Notes: generated by a model from the letters alone, not told the origin. DNA of 55,586 bases from a virus (IMGVR_UViG_3300028177_000007:1-55586), one strand, 5' to 3'. Shown: positions 27,262 to 35,579, numbered from the stretch's first letter. A program made the numbers and translations.

Positions 27262-27917
27262 GCGACATACTAGCCCAGCTTTCAGAACCGTTCCCACGAG
27301 AAGTCGAACGCAGTATGAAAAAGGGAGGGACTTCCCTCACCTATATTCCTATCAGCGAAGTCATCACTCGTCTCAATACCGTACTCGGGATTGAGAACTG
27401 GTCCTATGAGGTCAGAGACTGCCATCGTGATGCCTTGGACCCTGAGTGGGTTATCGCCCATGTCCGCCTCACTGTTGTGATCGACAGCAACGTTGTTTAC
27501 AAAGACGGCTTTGGTGGCCAAAAGATCAAGCGAATGAAAAACGGCGACCCTGTCGATCTCGGTGACGAGATGAAAGGTGCCGTTTCGGACAGCCTCAAGA
27601 AAGCCGCACAGGCTCTTGGCGTTGGTTTGTATCTTGCAAGGTCAGATGAATCACTTCAACTGGAGCAGGAGATTGCCGAAGAAGAGGCAATCGACCCAGC
27701 CGTTAAAGCGGCATGGGAATCCTTTACCTCTGTAGTGTCAAGCCTAAATGCCGACCAGAAGGCCAAGCTCAACGAGTTTTGGATGGAGTTCTCCGGCAAT
27801 AGGCCCAAGCCGCAGCAAGATACAGCGACAGTAGCTGACCTGACGGCCCTCTCAGAAGAAGCAATTCGTCTGTCATTTAATGCGGAGTACGTTGATGATG
27901 ACGACTCAAACGAGTGA
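27258..27917 (+). CDS. Rad52/Rad22-family single-strand annealing protein
   Basis: 219 aa. Members of this family form rings that anneal complementary single strands for phage recombination and replication repair. Diagnostic parts are near the N-terminus: L-T-Y-I-P-I-S-E-V-I-T-R-L-N, then G-I-E-N-W-S-Y-E-V, then D-G-F-G-G and a helix G-D-E-M-K-G-A-V-S-D-S-L-K-K-A-A that contacts DNA, followed by A-L-G-V-G-L-Y-L. The C-terminal 80 residues are acidic and variable. The nearby PD-(D/E)XK nuclease and RuvC-like gene complete a plausible recombination module. Confidence 0.88.
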   Translation: MSDILAQLSEPFPREVERSMKKGGTSLTYIPISEVITRLNTVLGIENWSYEVRDCHRDALDPEWVIAHVRLTVVIDSNVVYKDGFGGQKIKRMKNGDPVDLGDEMKGAVSDSLKKAAQALGVGLYLARSDESLQLEQEIAEEEAIDPAVKAAWESFTSVVSSLNADQKAKLNEFWMEFSGNRPKPQQDTATVADLTALSEEAIRLSFNAEYVDDDDSNE

Positions 27918-28251
27918 TGGCGCAACCAAACGCAATGCCGCAATGCGGTTGGTTGAATCAAACGCAAAGCCACACCTAAAGAGAGCAGCCAAGTGGGCGA
28001 TTTACCACATCGCCACAACATTCCCTTCTGACGTTCATTGGACAACCGATGCCGTCTTGGATCGTTTAGATCATCAGGGAGTAACTCTTCAAGATAACCG
28101 GCTGCTTGGGCCTCTTATGAAGGCCGCTGAAAAGGCCGGGCTTATCGAACCCGTAGTCTGTTCTACATGCAGGCGACCAGAGACTGCGCTATCCAATAGG
28201 CCATCGCGTCACAAGGCCCCACAGCACCTATGGAGGTCTGTTAGTGACTGA
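27895..28251 (+). CDS. Small basic protein, possible winged helix with CxxC
   Basis: 118 aa. The ATG at 27895 is chosen because GGAG lies 7 bases upstream. The start overlaps the end of the Rad52-like gene in another frame. Residues 35-90 alternate helices and a short beta hairpin (L-L-G-P-L-M-K-A-A-E-K-A-G-L-I), like a winged-helix domain, then comes C-S-T-C. A DNA-binding role is likely but not demonstrated. Its end overlaps the next gene by 8 bases. Confidence 0.65.
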   Translation: MMTTQTSDGATKRNAAMRLVESNAKPHLKRAAKWAIYHIATTFPSDVHWTTDAVLDRLDHQGVTLQDNRLLGPLMKAAEKAGLIEPVVCSTCRRPETALSNRPSRHKAPQHLWRSVSD

Positions 28252-29011
28252 GAAATTAGAAGCACCACCACATCTGTCCCCGTCTTCGATGGGCACATAT
28301 AACCAATGCCCGATGAAGTTTCGATTCAGCAAAATTGACAAGCTTCCCGATGAGCCCAGTGAGGCAACCCTGCTAGGAAACTTGGTTCACGATGTTTGTG
28401 AACAGTTTTACATGTATGACCCCAACGAGAGGACCAAGGAACTTATTGTTCCCCTCTTCGCGGAAGTGTGGGAGTCGGGTGACTGGATTAATCGGATTCA
28501 CCCATATGTCAGGGGCGATAAACGCATCCGTCAATTCAAATGGCGTGCCGTGTGGTGTGTCGAGAACTTGTGGGCGGTCGAAGAACCCACGGCGATCGAA
28601 CCAGAGGGCTTGGAGTATGAACTCAACGGAGAGCTCGGAGGGGTAACCCTCAAAGGATTTATCGATCGCTTTTCCTTGGCTGGCGACAAACTGGTTATCA
28701 GCGATTACAAAACCGGCAAGACTCCCAATCCGAACTATGGTGACGACAAGTTTCTCCAACTCAAAATCTATGGCTCACTAGCCAAAGTGTTGGGGGTGGG
28801 TGAAACTGAAAAATTAGAATTGCTGTATCTAAAAGATGGCGTAAGGCTGGAACATAATTTCACCCAAAGTGATTTTGATGAGACTGTCGAATACGTTGTA
28901 AATACTAAAAAGGCCATAGATGTTTCATGTGAGACACATGAATTTGAGACCAGAAAAACGGCGTTGTGCAATTGGTGTGCGTATAAGCCTCAGTGTCCTG
29001 CTTGGAGTTGA
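28244..29011 (+). CDS. PD-(D/E)XK nuclease, Cas4/RecB-like with Cys cluster
   Basis: 255 aa, GTG start with GGAGG upstream. Cas4/AddB-type exonucleases resect DNA ends. Here L-S-P-S-S-M-G-T-Y-N-Q-C-P-M-K-F begins the domain. G-N-L-V-H-D-V supplies the His of motif I. Motif II/III is L-V-I-S-D-Y-K-T-G-K. The tail has C-N-W-C-A-Y-K-P-Q-C. With the early Cys this gives the four-Cys pattern of an iron-sulfur cluster. It probably prepares single strands for the annealing protein encoded two genes upstream. Confidence 0.88.
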   Translation: MTEKLEAPPHLSPSSMGTYNQCPMKFRFSKIDKLPDEPSEATLLGNLVHDVCEQFYMYDPNERTKELIVPLFAEVWESGDWINRIHPYVRGDKRIRQFKWRAVWCVENLWAVEEPTAIEPEGLEYELNGELGGVTLKGFIDRFSLAGDKLVISDYKTGKTPNPNYGDDKFLQLKIYGSLAKVLGVGETEKLELLYLKDGVRLEHNFTQSDFDETVEYVVNTKKAIDVSCETHEFETRKTALCNWCAYKPQCPAWS

Positions 29012-29013
29012 AA

Positions 29014-29523
29014 ATGCAAATAACAGATGATGCTTTTGCGCAATTAGTTGCGGAAGAAGTCAAAAACAAACTGTCGCCGGACCACCGAAAAACTCTGCTA
29101 GAGGCAAAAAATTGGGATCGCTGGAAGCGAGCCCTGAACGCATTGTCTGAAAACCTCTTGACTCAGATTGAGAGCATCGAAGCAGATGCCGAATCAGACG
29201 CGAACCGTTATATGGCGTTAGGCAAAGACGGGCGCAAGTTGGCCAGAGAAGCAGAAAATGCATATACGTCTAAAAAAACAAAGGTTGAACGTTTTAAGTT
29301 CCATGTTGATAATCGTTTGAGTCAAGTAATGGGGATGATTCAGACCGGTAAACCCATCGACATGAATCCATTTGAGTCTGCCAATTTTTATCGTCGTGCA
29401 ATCTTGAAGCATCGAGAACTTATGAATGTGCACGACCTTGAAGACACCGCTATTGATCGTGCCTTGTGGGCAGCGTTAGAGAATAAGTGGAACTTTGATC
29501 AGGTAACTAGTGACGCCGTATGA
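29014..29523 (+). CDS. Hypothetical helical protein
   Basis: 169 aa from the ATG at 29014, two bases after the preceding stop, with GGAG inside the end of that gene. The sequence is mostly charged helix (A-E-E-V-K-N-K-L, then Leu/Glu repeats), with no catalytic motif. It sits between the nuclease and the HNH gene and overlaps the HNH start (ATGA). Role unknown; possibly a recombination or replication accessory. Confidence 0.65.
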   Translation: MQITDDAFAQLVAEEVKNKLSPDHRKTLLEAKNWDRWKRALNALSENLLTQIESIEADAESDANRYMALGKDGRKLAREAENAYTSKKTKVERFKFHVDNRLSQVMGMIQTGKPIDMNPFESANFYRRAILKHRELMNVHDLEDTAIDRALWAALENKWNFDQVTSDAV

Positions 29524-29900
29524 AACGCAAGAAGCCCATGAAGCGTGGTGGGCCGCTTAAACGAAGTGGCCCATTAAAGCGGACAGGCTCTCTTAACCCA
29601 CGCAGCAAGAAGATGCAGCAGAAATACGTTGAGCGCAGGAAGGTGGTCTCTCGCCTCCTGCAAGAGCGGCCCTATTGTGAAGCGTGCCCGGTTTGGGCGC
29701 AGCACGATGAGGTAACGCTTTACAAGCGGAATGCAAGCGTCGATATTCACGAATTGAAGCGTCGCTCACAGGGTGGCTCCATTCTTGAAGAAGAAAATCT
29801 TATGGCCGTGTGTCGTGATTGCCATGACCGCATCGGACGTGAACCGGCAACTGCAATCGAGCTTGGTTTGGCTGTTCCCGGGTGGCGGAAAAAGCCATGA
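29520..29900 (+). CDS. HNH endonuclease
   Basis: 126 aa. Start overlaps the upstream stop. A Lys/Arg/Gly-rich N-terminus (P-L-K-R-S-G repeats) precedes the domain. Two zinc pairs are visible, C-E-A-C and C-R-D-C-H, around I-H-E-L-K-R-R-S-Q-G-G, which carries the catalytic His; N-L-M-A-V-C gives the Asn. Such small HNH proteins often help terminase cut packaged DNA or nick DNA in recombination. It is four kilobases from terL, so either role is possible. Confidence 0.85.
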   Translation: MKRKKPMKRGGPLKRSGPLKRTGSLNPRSKKMQQKYVERRKVVSRLLQERPYCEACPVWAQHDEVTLYKRNASVDIHELKRRSQGGSILEEENLMAVCRDCHDRIGREPATAIELGLAVPGWRKKP

Positions 29901-30424
29901 AGTTCATGGGCCTCGACCTGTCCCTTACATCGACGGGTTACTCCTGTGACGGGGACATGGACGCAATTGCTGTCAAGAAGAAGGGCGTGGAACGGCTTGC
30001 GGCCATCAGGGATGAAGTCATGCTTGCCTGCCGCGAACATCGCCCAGACGTGGTGTTGATTGAGGGTTACTCATTTGCTTCACGAGCCAGTCAAGCTCAC
30101 TCCATCGGAGAGTTGGGTGGCGTCATTCGTCTTGCTCTATATGAAGAGAATTACACCTTCGTGGACATCCCCCCGACCTGCCGTGCCAAGTTCGCGACTG
30201 GAAGAGGCAACGCATCGAAGGCTGAAGTCATCTCCGCAATCTCTGCCCGGACTGGATTAGTCTGGGAGGGCAAGGGTGCCGACGATATGTGTGATGCGTG
30301 GATCTTGGAGCAGATGGGACGTACCCGCTTTGGTTTGTCTGACGAAGAATGGCCAAAGAAGAACTTAGAGGCTTTGGAATCCATCGACTGGTCCCATGTT
30401 GTGAGGAAAGATAATGAACTTTAG
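29897..30424 (+). CDS. RuvC-like Holliday junction resolvase
   Basis: 175 aa from the ATG at 29897, which overlaps the HNH stop. A GTG five codons upstream is the alternative. The start of the fold is clear: M-G-L-D-L-S-L-T-S-T-G-Y (first catalytic Asp). V-V-L-I-E-G-Y-S-F follows (Glu), and the C-terminal D-D-M-C-D-A-W gives the last acidic residues. Phage RuvC-like enzymes resolve branched DNA before packaging. It ends 11 bases inside the next gene. Confidence 0.87.
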   Translation: MKFMGLDLSLTSTGYSCDGDMDAIAVKKKGVERLAAIRDEVMLACREHRPDVVLIEGYSFASRASQAHSIGELGGVIRLALYEENYTFVDIPPTCRAKFATGRGNASKAEVISAISARTGLVWEGKGADDMCDAWILEQMGRTRFGLSDEEWPKKNLEALESIDWSHVVRKDNEL

Positions 30425-30752
30425 AGGCCCTATTAGTCAGGTAGAGATCGAACAACGACTGTTATATTTCCTTGACGAATTGGAAAGCGAAACAGAAGCT
30501 TTTGAAAGCCTCGCTGAAGACAATGCTAAAAAAGAGGCGAGGTATAAAGCGTCATGGGCTAAGGAGTATTTGTCGGCCAAGGGATCGATCAAAGAACGAG
30601 AATCTTGGGCCGACTACAAAATGGCTGACGAACAGTTTGAGTACAAAATATCGGAAGCCCTACTAAAATCGAAGCGAGAGAAATTGCTCTCCTTGAGAAC
30701 GTCCATCGACGCGATGCGAACGTTAAATGCAAACGTCAGAGTGCAGGTGTGA
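30414..30752 (+). CDS. Coiled-coil hypothetical protein
   Basis: 112 aa, almost wholly charged helix rich in Glu, Lys and Ala with heptad-like Leu spacing; coiled coil likely. The reading frame overlaps both neighbours (11 bases with RuvC-like, 4 with ParB-like), so it belongs to the same transcript. No family is recognisable. It could be an adaptor for the DNA enzymes around it. Confidence 0.7.
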   Translation: MNFRGPISQVEIEQRLLYFLDELESETEAFESLAEDNAKKEARYKASWAKEYLSAKGSIKERESWADYKMADEQFEYKISEALLKSKREKLLSLRTSIDAMRTLNANVRVQV

Positions 30753-31537
30753 CCATGAAGGGTAACTACAAAGTCCACGAGTCTCTCAACGAGTTGCTTG
30801 TCCCATTGAGCGACCTCCAGCCCCTTCTCAATAACCCAAGAGTTGGAAATGTTGAAGCGATCGCTGCGTCATACGATGAATTTGGTCAAGTGAAGCCCAT
30901 TGTGATTCGTCTGAACGAAGACGATAAGGCCACGGTTATCGCTGGCAACCATCAGGTTGAAGCAGCCAAGAAGCTTGGCTGGACTCATATTGCCGCTGTG
31001 CCCTTTGATGGGGATGACAAACGAGCTGTTGCTTTTGCCCTTGCTGACAACCGGACAATGGAGTTGGGCCATACAGATAACACCAAGGCTGTCGACATGA
31101 TTCTGAGTGTTGTTGATGAGTACAGCGATCTTATGGGCGACTTGGCGTGGGACGATTTCGAGATTGCTCTTTACGAAGAGCAGGCAGAAATCGCCGCAGA
31201 CAGAGAAGATGGCACCACAACATTTACTCGTCCGTCTCTGATCGACAGGATGGATGATGCGCTAGATGCTTTAGTGCAGGATGGCGAGGATGGGGAACGA
31301 AAGATTGTCGCCGACGACAGTGTCGACCATAACGATATTGCTATTCAGGGCAGCACAGTTACGCCTCAGGGTGAGTCAAATAAAGCAGTTGTCCAGTACA
31401 CCTTGGTTTTCGATGATCCTGCCCAGCAGAAAGATTGGTACACCTTTGTGCGATGGCTTCGCGGGCAACCGGCCTATGAAGGCGATACAACTGCAGAGAA
31501 GTTGATGTCATTTGTCGAGGCGCACTCAGAGTTATGA
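30749..31537 (+). CDS. ParB-like nuclease-fold protein (first copy)
   Basis: 262 aa, GTG at 30749 overlapping the preceding stop; ATG at 30755 is equally possible. The N-terminal 100 residues are a ParB/Srx fold: L-V-P-L-S-D-L-Q-P then N-N-P-R, Y-D-E-F-G-Q-V-K-P-I-V, and the conserved A-G-N-H-Q-V-E-A-A-K (usual G-x-H-R replaced by G-N-H-Q). L-A-D-N-R-T-M-E-L-G follows. The rest is acidic. It is the first of a ParB, PAPS-reductase-like, ParB trio, coupled by a 4-base overlap. Related ParB folds bind or hydrolyse nucleotides, and in phages they accompany modification or regulatory genes. Confidence 0.85.
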   Translation: MTMKGNYKVHESLNELLVPLSDLQPLLNNPRVGNVEAIAASYDEFGQVKPIVIRLNEDDKATVIAGNHQVEAAKKLGWTHIAAVPFDGDDKRAVAFALADNRTMELGHTDNTKAVDMILSVVDEYSDLMGDLAWDDFEIALYEEQAEIAADREDGTTTFTRPSLIDRMDDALDALVQDGEDGERKIVADDSVDHNDIAIQGSTVTPQGESNKAVVQYTLVFDDPAQQKDWYTFVRWLRGQPAYEGDTTAEKLMSFVEAHSEL

Positions 31538-32661
31538 CTCGTCAGCGGATGTTTCTAGACATCACATGTCTCGATGCTGCTCGTCAACGGATACGTCACG
31601 TTTACGACACCTTCGATACCGTTTGTATTCAATTCTCTGGAGGCAAAGACAGTACGGCTGTTCTCTATCTGGCTAAAGAGGTGCACGAAGAACGTGACTT
31701 AGGTCCAGTCAAAGTCATATTCAGAGATGAAGAGATGGTTAGTCCTCTCGTTCTCGAATATGTCGAAATGGTCAGAAATTTCGATTGGGTCGACATGGAG
31801 TGGTATTGCCTCCCATACGGGGGGGAGGTATGGGTTCTGGGCCGACGACAACCCGTGGTGTTGTGGGGGGAGTATCGAGAACAAACAGGGCGATGGGTAC
31901 GCGAAATGCCGGAAGATGTAATTAGCGCAAAATCGTTCGGGCTAGAAGGGGGTCAACCCCTACCTGAAGCTGTTGATTTTTACACGATGCAAGGGAAGCA
32001 AGGAAGCGTCGCCTTCATTACTGGCGTCCGGGCTGCCGAGTCGATGATCCGTTACCGATCCTTGGTGCAGAAGCTGCACGAGAATTACATCGTCACACCT
32101 TTCGGCATCAAGCGTGGAACACCTCTCAAATTTGCGAAGGTGATTTACGACTGGAATGTTAACGATGTACTCAAATTCATTACCGAAGAACATAATGCCC
32201 CCTACTGTGAGTATTACGACAGGGCAGCATTAACTGGATCGAATACTCGTGTCGGGATACCACTCCACTCTGTCGCGATTCGACGCATTGGGGATGTGGT
32301 TGCCACAGAACCAGAATTCTACGACAAGCTGTATGAATGCTTTCCCCAGATCGACGCTCAGCGTCGTTGGTGGAAGGACTTCGACATTGAGCAATTGATC
32401 AACAACTATGCCGACGAGGGTTGGGACGGCGTAACTAGTGTCATCGAGGATTACATGATCGGTGATTCAAAAGCTCGAAGGGCTAAGGCGTATGCGGCTG
32501 AATTCAGAAAGAAACATGCTTTAGATCCGCACTCGTATCCGATTAATTGGTTAATCAGGAATCTCCTACTCAACGAACTCACCACAACTTCAGCCTCCCC
32601 CGTGGGGCCAAAAACGAGAGCCCACACAGTGAGGCAGAAAGCAGCAGAGGAAGCCTCATGA
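31534..32661 (+). CDS. PAPS-reductase/PP-loop family protein, IbrA-like
   Basis: 375 aa. An adenylating PP-loop is unmistakable: V-C-I-Q-F-S-G-G-K-D-S-T (about residues 29-40). It is followed by V-I-F-R-D-E-E-M and, later, R-A-A-E-S-M-I-R-Y-R and a motif with P-Y-C-E-Y-Y-D. The arrangement matches phage and plasmid PAPS-reductase-like proteins of the IbrA type, not cysteine biosynthesis, which needs partner genes that are absent here. The two flanking ParB-like genes fit the IbrA/IbrB pairing described from E. coli prophage; IbrA/IbrB is known as a regulator pair. The substrate here is unknown. Confidence 0.85.
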   Translation: MTRQRMFLDITCLDAARQRIRHVYDTFDTVCIQFSGGKDSTAVLYLAKEVHEERDLGPVKVIFRDEEMVSPLVLEYVEMVRNFDWVDMEWYCLPYGGEVWVLGRRQPVVLWGEYREQTGRWVREMPEDVISAKSFGLEGGQPLPEAVDFYTMQGKQGSVAFITGVRAAESMIRYRSLVQKLHENYIVTPFGIKRGTPLKFAKVIYDWNVNDVLKFITEEHNAPYCEYYDRAALTGSNTRVGIPLHSVAIRRIGDVVATEPEFYDKLYECFPQIDAQRRWWKDFDIEQLINNYADEGWDGVTSVIEDYMIGDSKARRAKAYAAEFRKKHALDPHSYPINWLIRNLLLNELTTTSASPVGPKTRAHTVRQKAAEEAS

Positions 32662-33224
32662 GTGCAGAGCAATACACGATGTGGGTTCGGGATTACGAGG
32701 AGCTCAATATTCCAGAGTGGAATGCCACATATATCCTTAGACCGGATTTGTTGGTCCTGACAGCGGCCCTAATGGATTATGGGGTGCTTTCCCCACTTGT
32801 TGTTCAGAAGGACGGCATGAACGTAATTGACGGCTCTCAGCGGCTGCGAGCAATCAGGGGTAATAAACACCTGTCAGAACGGTTTGCTGATGGCGTACCT
32901 ATTCATGTGATTGATTGTGGCGAAACTGAGGCTATGGCTCTACACGTTCAATTGAATCGTGGTCGTGGGAACATGGTTGCCCATAAATTATCTCGAATCG
33001 TAAAACAACTGAAAAGATCTAGAGCATTTTCGGTAGAAGATTTCGTGGCTCGTTTTTGTATGAAGGGCGATGAATTGGAATTGATGTTGGATGGCTCGAT
33101 CATTAAGCACCGAAAAGTTCCGAATCATCGTTATTCGATGGCATGGGTTCCGGTGGAAGCTCCGCCCGGAACTGTTGACAAAAAAGAAGTCACAACAGAA
33201 AAACCTCCTAACGCCGATAGGTAA
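32658..33224 (+). CDS. ParB-like protein (second copy), IbrB-like
   Basis: 188 aa from the ATG at 32658, which overlaps the upstream stop (ATGA). A longer frame starting at 32547 inside the upstream gene is less likely. The ParB motif is well preserved: Y-G-V-L-S-P-L-V-V, then V-I-D-G-S-Q-R-L-R-A-I (the G-x-x-R core), then V-H-V-Q-L-N-R-G-R-G-N. The C-terminus is basic and has a helix-turn-helix-like end. It differs from the first ParB gene in the core and is not a recent duplicate. Confidence 0.83.
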   Translation: MSAEQYTMWVRDYEELNIPEWNATYILRPDLLVLTAALMDYGVLSPLVVQKDGMNVIDGSQRLRAIRGNKHLSERFADGVPIHVIDCGETEAMALHVQLNRGRGNMVAHKLSRIVKQLKRSRAFSVEDFVARFCMKGDELELMLDGSIIKHRKVPNHRYSMAWVPVEAPPGTVDKKEVTTEKPPNADR

Positions 33225-33255
33225 CAATTAACGGGTATATAGTGTAAGGGCCTAG

Positions 33256-33264
33256 TGCTACACT
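33256..33264 (+). promoter_or_regulatory. Extended -10 candidate upstream of Arg-rich gene
   Basis: TGCTACACT has a TG-n extension and a TACACT core. No good -35 is visible. The predicted start would leave a leader of about 25 bases with AGGAAGG before the Arg-rich gene. It would give the small protein and neck genes a supply independent of the cassette upstream. Confidence 0.35.
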
Positions 33265-33296
33265 TAGAACTAGATCAAATCTAGGAAGGTGTTGTT

Positions 33297-33476
33297 ATGC
33301 CCTCACCCGGTAGAGAACGCGAATTCGATTTTCGGCGAGCTGGACGAATTCGTCGTAGTATTCGCTCTCTTTTGCGTGGCCGTGAAGCCCGCCGTGGTCG
33401 TGGACGTATAGCCAATGAGCGAGTGCGTGACATCATCCGTAGAGGCGGTAGGCGCCGTCGTCGCGCGATTAGATAG
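33297..33476 (+). CDS. 59-aa extremely Arg-rich protein
   Basis: ATG at 33297 with AGGAAGG upstream and TAG at 33474. Composition is dominated by Arg (about 40% of residues), with few acidic residues and runs such as R-R-G-G-R-R-R-R-R. It is not similar to ribosomal proteins I know. Such basicity suits DNA or RNA condensation, a protamine-like internal protein or a nucleic-acid chaperone. It stands alone between the ParB gene and the neck genes, with its own apparent leader. A 101-codon frame on the opposite strand is its shadow. I cannot exclude that it is a short accessory with no virion role. Confidence 0.7.
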   Translation: MPSPGREREFDFRRAGRIRRSIRSLLRGREARRGRGRIANERVRDIIRRGGRRRRRAIR

Positions 33477-33487
33477 GAGCCTGCGAT

Positions 33488-34123
33488 ATGGCTCTGGTAA
33501 CTCGTGCCAATCTTAAAACCTACATGGATATTGAGTTCAGCTTGCGTCAACAAGACGCTGCTGACATTGTTCTTGGCGGTCTTCAATCAGAACTGGAAAC
33601 CTATTTAGGAAGAAAGATTGAAGCAGCCAACTTCACCGAGGATTACATTCTCGATTCGAATCATTTGGGTGTTCCTGAAACCTCATTTTTTTATGACAAT
33701 AAACTAGATTCGAACACAAGCGGCATTCTTTCGTATACAGATCCTCCAGCGACGGTGTACTTACGAGAAAGTCCGGTTAACTCAATTGCGAGTGTCGTTC
33801 TTACTCCCGTAACTCCCGGAAGTGCCGCCGAAACTTTAGTTGCCGGAACCGAATACGTTGCACGTCGATACGGCGTAGACGTTTATCGCGGTAGCTCCAA
33901 TGATAAATTAACGATTACTTACAATGCCGGTCTTGCTGGTGCAAACATCCCTACTTTTAAGTTAATGATTTTGAGGGCTGCTTCTAGAGAGATGCAGAAC
34001 ATGCACGACGATGTTGTCGGCATTAAGGATCTCGAACCTCGAAATATCGCCCCTATGGAAACAGGGTTTACAGATAGGGAGTTGCTGGCGGTCAGACGAC
34101 ATCGCCGAATTCGGGTGGCTTAA
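33488..34123 (+). CDS. Head-tail connector/adaptor protein
   Basis: 211 aa, ATG with GGAG eight bases upstream. The N-terminus (L-V-T-R-A-N-L-K-T-Y and the helical repeat after it) looks like the phage head-to-tail adaptor family (gp6/gp15-like) that binds the portal bottom. The middle has beta strands with A-T-V-Y-L-R-E-S-P-V, and a final helix has repeated Arg/Glu. It is the first neck gene and would connect the portal to the tail assembled from the genes after it. Confidence 0.72.
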   Translation: MALVTRANLKTYMDIEFSLRQQDAADIVLGGLQSELETYLGRKIEAANFTEDYILDSNHLGVPETSFFYDNKLDSNTSGILSYTDPPATVYLRESPVNSIASVVLTPVTPGSAAETLVAGTEYVARRYGVDVYRGSSNDKLTITYNAGLAGANIPTFKLMILRAASREMQNMHDDVVGIKDLEPRNIAPMETGFTDRELLAVRRHRRIRVA

Positions 34124-34124
34124 T

Positions 34125-34655
34125 ATGGCATTTCGAATCGGCATTCCTCAGCCGCTTCAAAGGGCGCGGCGGGCAAAAGGTGTTCAGATTGAGTTTGACA
34201 CCGAATTCAATACTCAACCTCTCAAACGAGAAATCAATGGTGTGCAGCGGCGTGCCAGAGATTTTGGCCCAGTTTTCGAACGCATCCGTGATGATTTAGA
34301 ACAGCACTGGGCGAAAAACTTCACGTCAAATGGACTACCCGTAGGGGGTTGGGCACCACTGGATGCTCAGTATGGCTCATGGAAAGCAGCTCGTTTTCCC
34401 GGAGCTCCGACGCTCGTACAGACGGGCCATTTATTTAATAGCCTGTCTAGCTTGAGGGGAAATCCAAACGAAATTCATCCCCACCGAGCAGTTTTTGGAA
34501 CAGATATCGAATGGGCCAAATTTCATCAAATGGGAACAAGCAAGATGCCGAAGCGACAAATTATTTTTGAACCCCATGAGGCTCATATTCGCTGGGGCCA
34601 ATGGGCCGTTGATTACATGTCAGAAGGCCGTGCAGCATTGGAAAGTAGTCTCTAA
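34125..34655 (+). CDS. Mu gpG-like virion morphogenesis/tail completion protein
   Basis: 176 aa from the ATG at 34125, one base after the preceding stop. An upstream in-frame start inside the previous gene is unlikely. It fits the phage virion morphogenesis (gpG/S-like) family: the W-A-P-L-D motif, then T-G-H-L-F-N-S-L and H-Q-M-G-T-S-K-M-P-K-R-Q-I-I-F-E-P near the C-terminus, where the family has R-P-x-x-x. These proteins complete the tail end or neck. It is coupled to the next gene (TAATG). Confidence 0.78.
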   Translation: MAFRIGIPQPLQRARRAKGVQIEFDTEFNTQPLKREINGVQRRARDFGPVFERIRDDLEQHWAKNFTSNGLPVGGWAPLDAQYGSWKAARFPGAPTLVQTGHLFNSLSSLRGNPNEIHPHRAVFGTDIEWAKFHQMGTSKMPKRQIIFEPHEAHIRWGQWAVDYMSEGRAALESSL

Positions 34656-35314
34656 TGGCAGCCCTGATGCATGGCGCACAGTTCGCCAAGAGTTATGTAA
34701 ATGATTTCTTAGAAACGGACCTTCCTGTTCGTCTTGTCGAATACAGAAACGGTTGGGGTGCCGACAGTGCCTCTTTGCCTGACCCTTTGAAATTTCTGAC
34801 TTTTGAACCAGTCGCTATCGATGCTTGGCCAATGATTATTACCGTTGCCATATCGACAGCGAATATGGAAAGACTCGGCTGGTCGTCGGACACGCCGTCA
34901 GAACCCGAGTATCGAGTCAATTACACAATGCGTACTTATATTTGGGCAAAAGCAAATGGTTCTGAAGCTGCGACCTACATGCGCGATCGGTTAACAACCG
35001 TGACCAGAGCAGCTCTTCTTGATCGACCCTGTCTTAAAGCGACAGACGCGCGAGACACATGGAAAGTAGAAATCGATGAAGCGTCGATGCGTGAAGAGTT
35101 TTCCGACTTGACATTAGTAAAAGGTGATCGAGTTATGGCTGGTTCGTACATTGGCTACACCTTGGGCATCAATGAGGTTGTTGCCAGAACCAATCTCGGC
35201 ACGGTCAAAGAAGAAGGTGTCCAGATCGGTGTCAAGAATGTTGGCGTCAGCGATACCTCTCTCGACTTGCCGACAAACCTTGGGTACACGACTACCGGAG
35301 GTTCGTCAGAATGA
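34655..35314 (+). CDS. Neck or tail-terminator-like protein
   Basis: 219 aa. The start overlaps the preceding stop. It has no motif I can name, but position (between the morphogenesis protein and the sheath) and a mixed alpha/beta pattern with Y-T-M-R-T-Y-I-W fit a tail terminator or minor tail protein. Confidence in the gene is high, in the function low. The last residues overlap the next start (ATGA). Confidence 0.6.
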   Translation: MAALMHGAQFAKSYVNDFLETDLPVRLVEYRNGWGADSASLPDPLKFLTFEPVAIDAWPMIITVAISTANMERLGWSSDTPSEPEYRVNYTMRTYIWAKANGSEAATYMRDRLTTVTRAALLDRPCLKATDARDTWKVEIDEASMREEFSDLTLVKGDRVMAGSYIGYTLGINEVVARTNLGTVKEEGVQIGVKNVGVSDTSLDLPTNLGYTTTGGSSE

Positions 35315-35571
35315 GTTGTTGTTTATGTCAAACTGTTCCACGCGGCTCAGCCGATGCCATATCTATGGATTATGAAAGATCCAATTGTATTATTGTTCAT
35401 AGCAAGGCACAACACATAATTGAGACTTGTAGCTGTTGTGGTCACAGAATAGAGCCATTAGGTAATATGATGTGTCTCAACACAGAATTGATTTCCGGAG
35501 CACTAGCTGCCGATCATTTAGAGGTTATTGCCCAGTTTGACACTATTGGACATATGGTGCACAAAGGATAA
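35311..35571 (+). CDS. Small Cys-rich protein
   Basis: 86 aa. GGAGG precedes the ATG. Two Cys groups are present: C-C-L-C near the N-terminus and C-S-C-C-G-H at residues 42-47, a plausible zinc ribbon. No family is recognisable. It may be a metal-bound accessory of the neck. It ends just before a promoter-like sequence that serves the next gene. Confidence 0.6.
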   Translation: MSCCLCQTVPRGSADAISMDYERSNCIIVHSKAQHIIETCSCCGHRIEPLGNMMCLNTELISGALAADHLEVIAQFDTIGHMVHKG

Positions 35572-35573
35572 GG

Positions 35574-35579
35574 TACAAT
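35574..35579 (+). promoter_or_regulatory. -10 candidate six bases before an ATG
   Basis: TACAAT with the following ATG starting 6 bases after it leaves no room for a leader. This is the geometry of a leaderless promoter common in actinobacteria. A clear -35 is missing: TTGACA exists but at about 31 bases, too far. Low to moderate support. Confidence 0.35.

Noticed and set aside
33281-33586. Open frame of 101 codons on the minus strand opposite the Arg-rich gene
   Set aside because: It lies opposite a gene with its own ribosome-binding site and the start of the neck gene, has no ribosome-binding site of its own, and its composition is explained by the complement of Arg codons.
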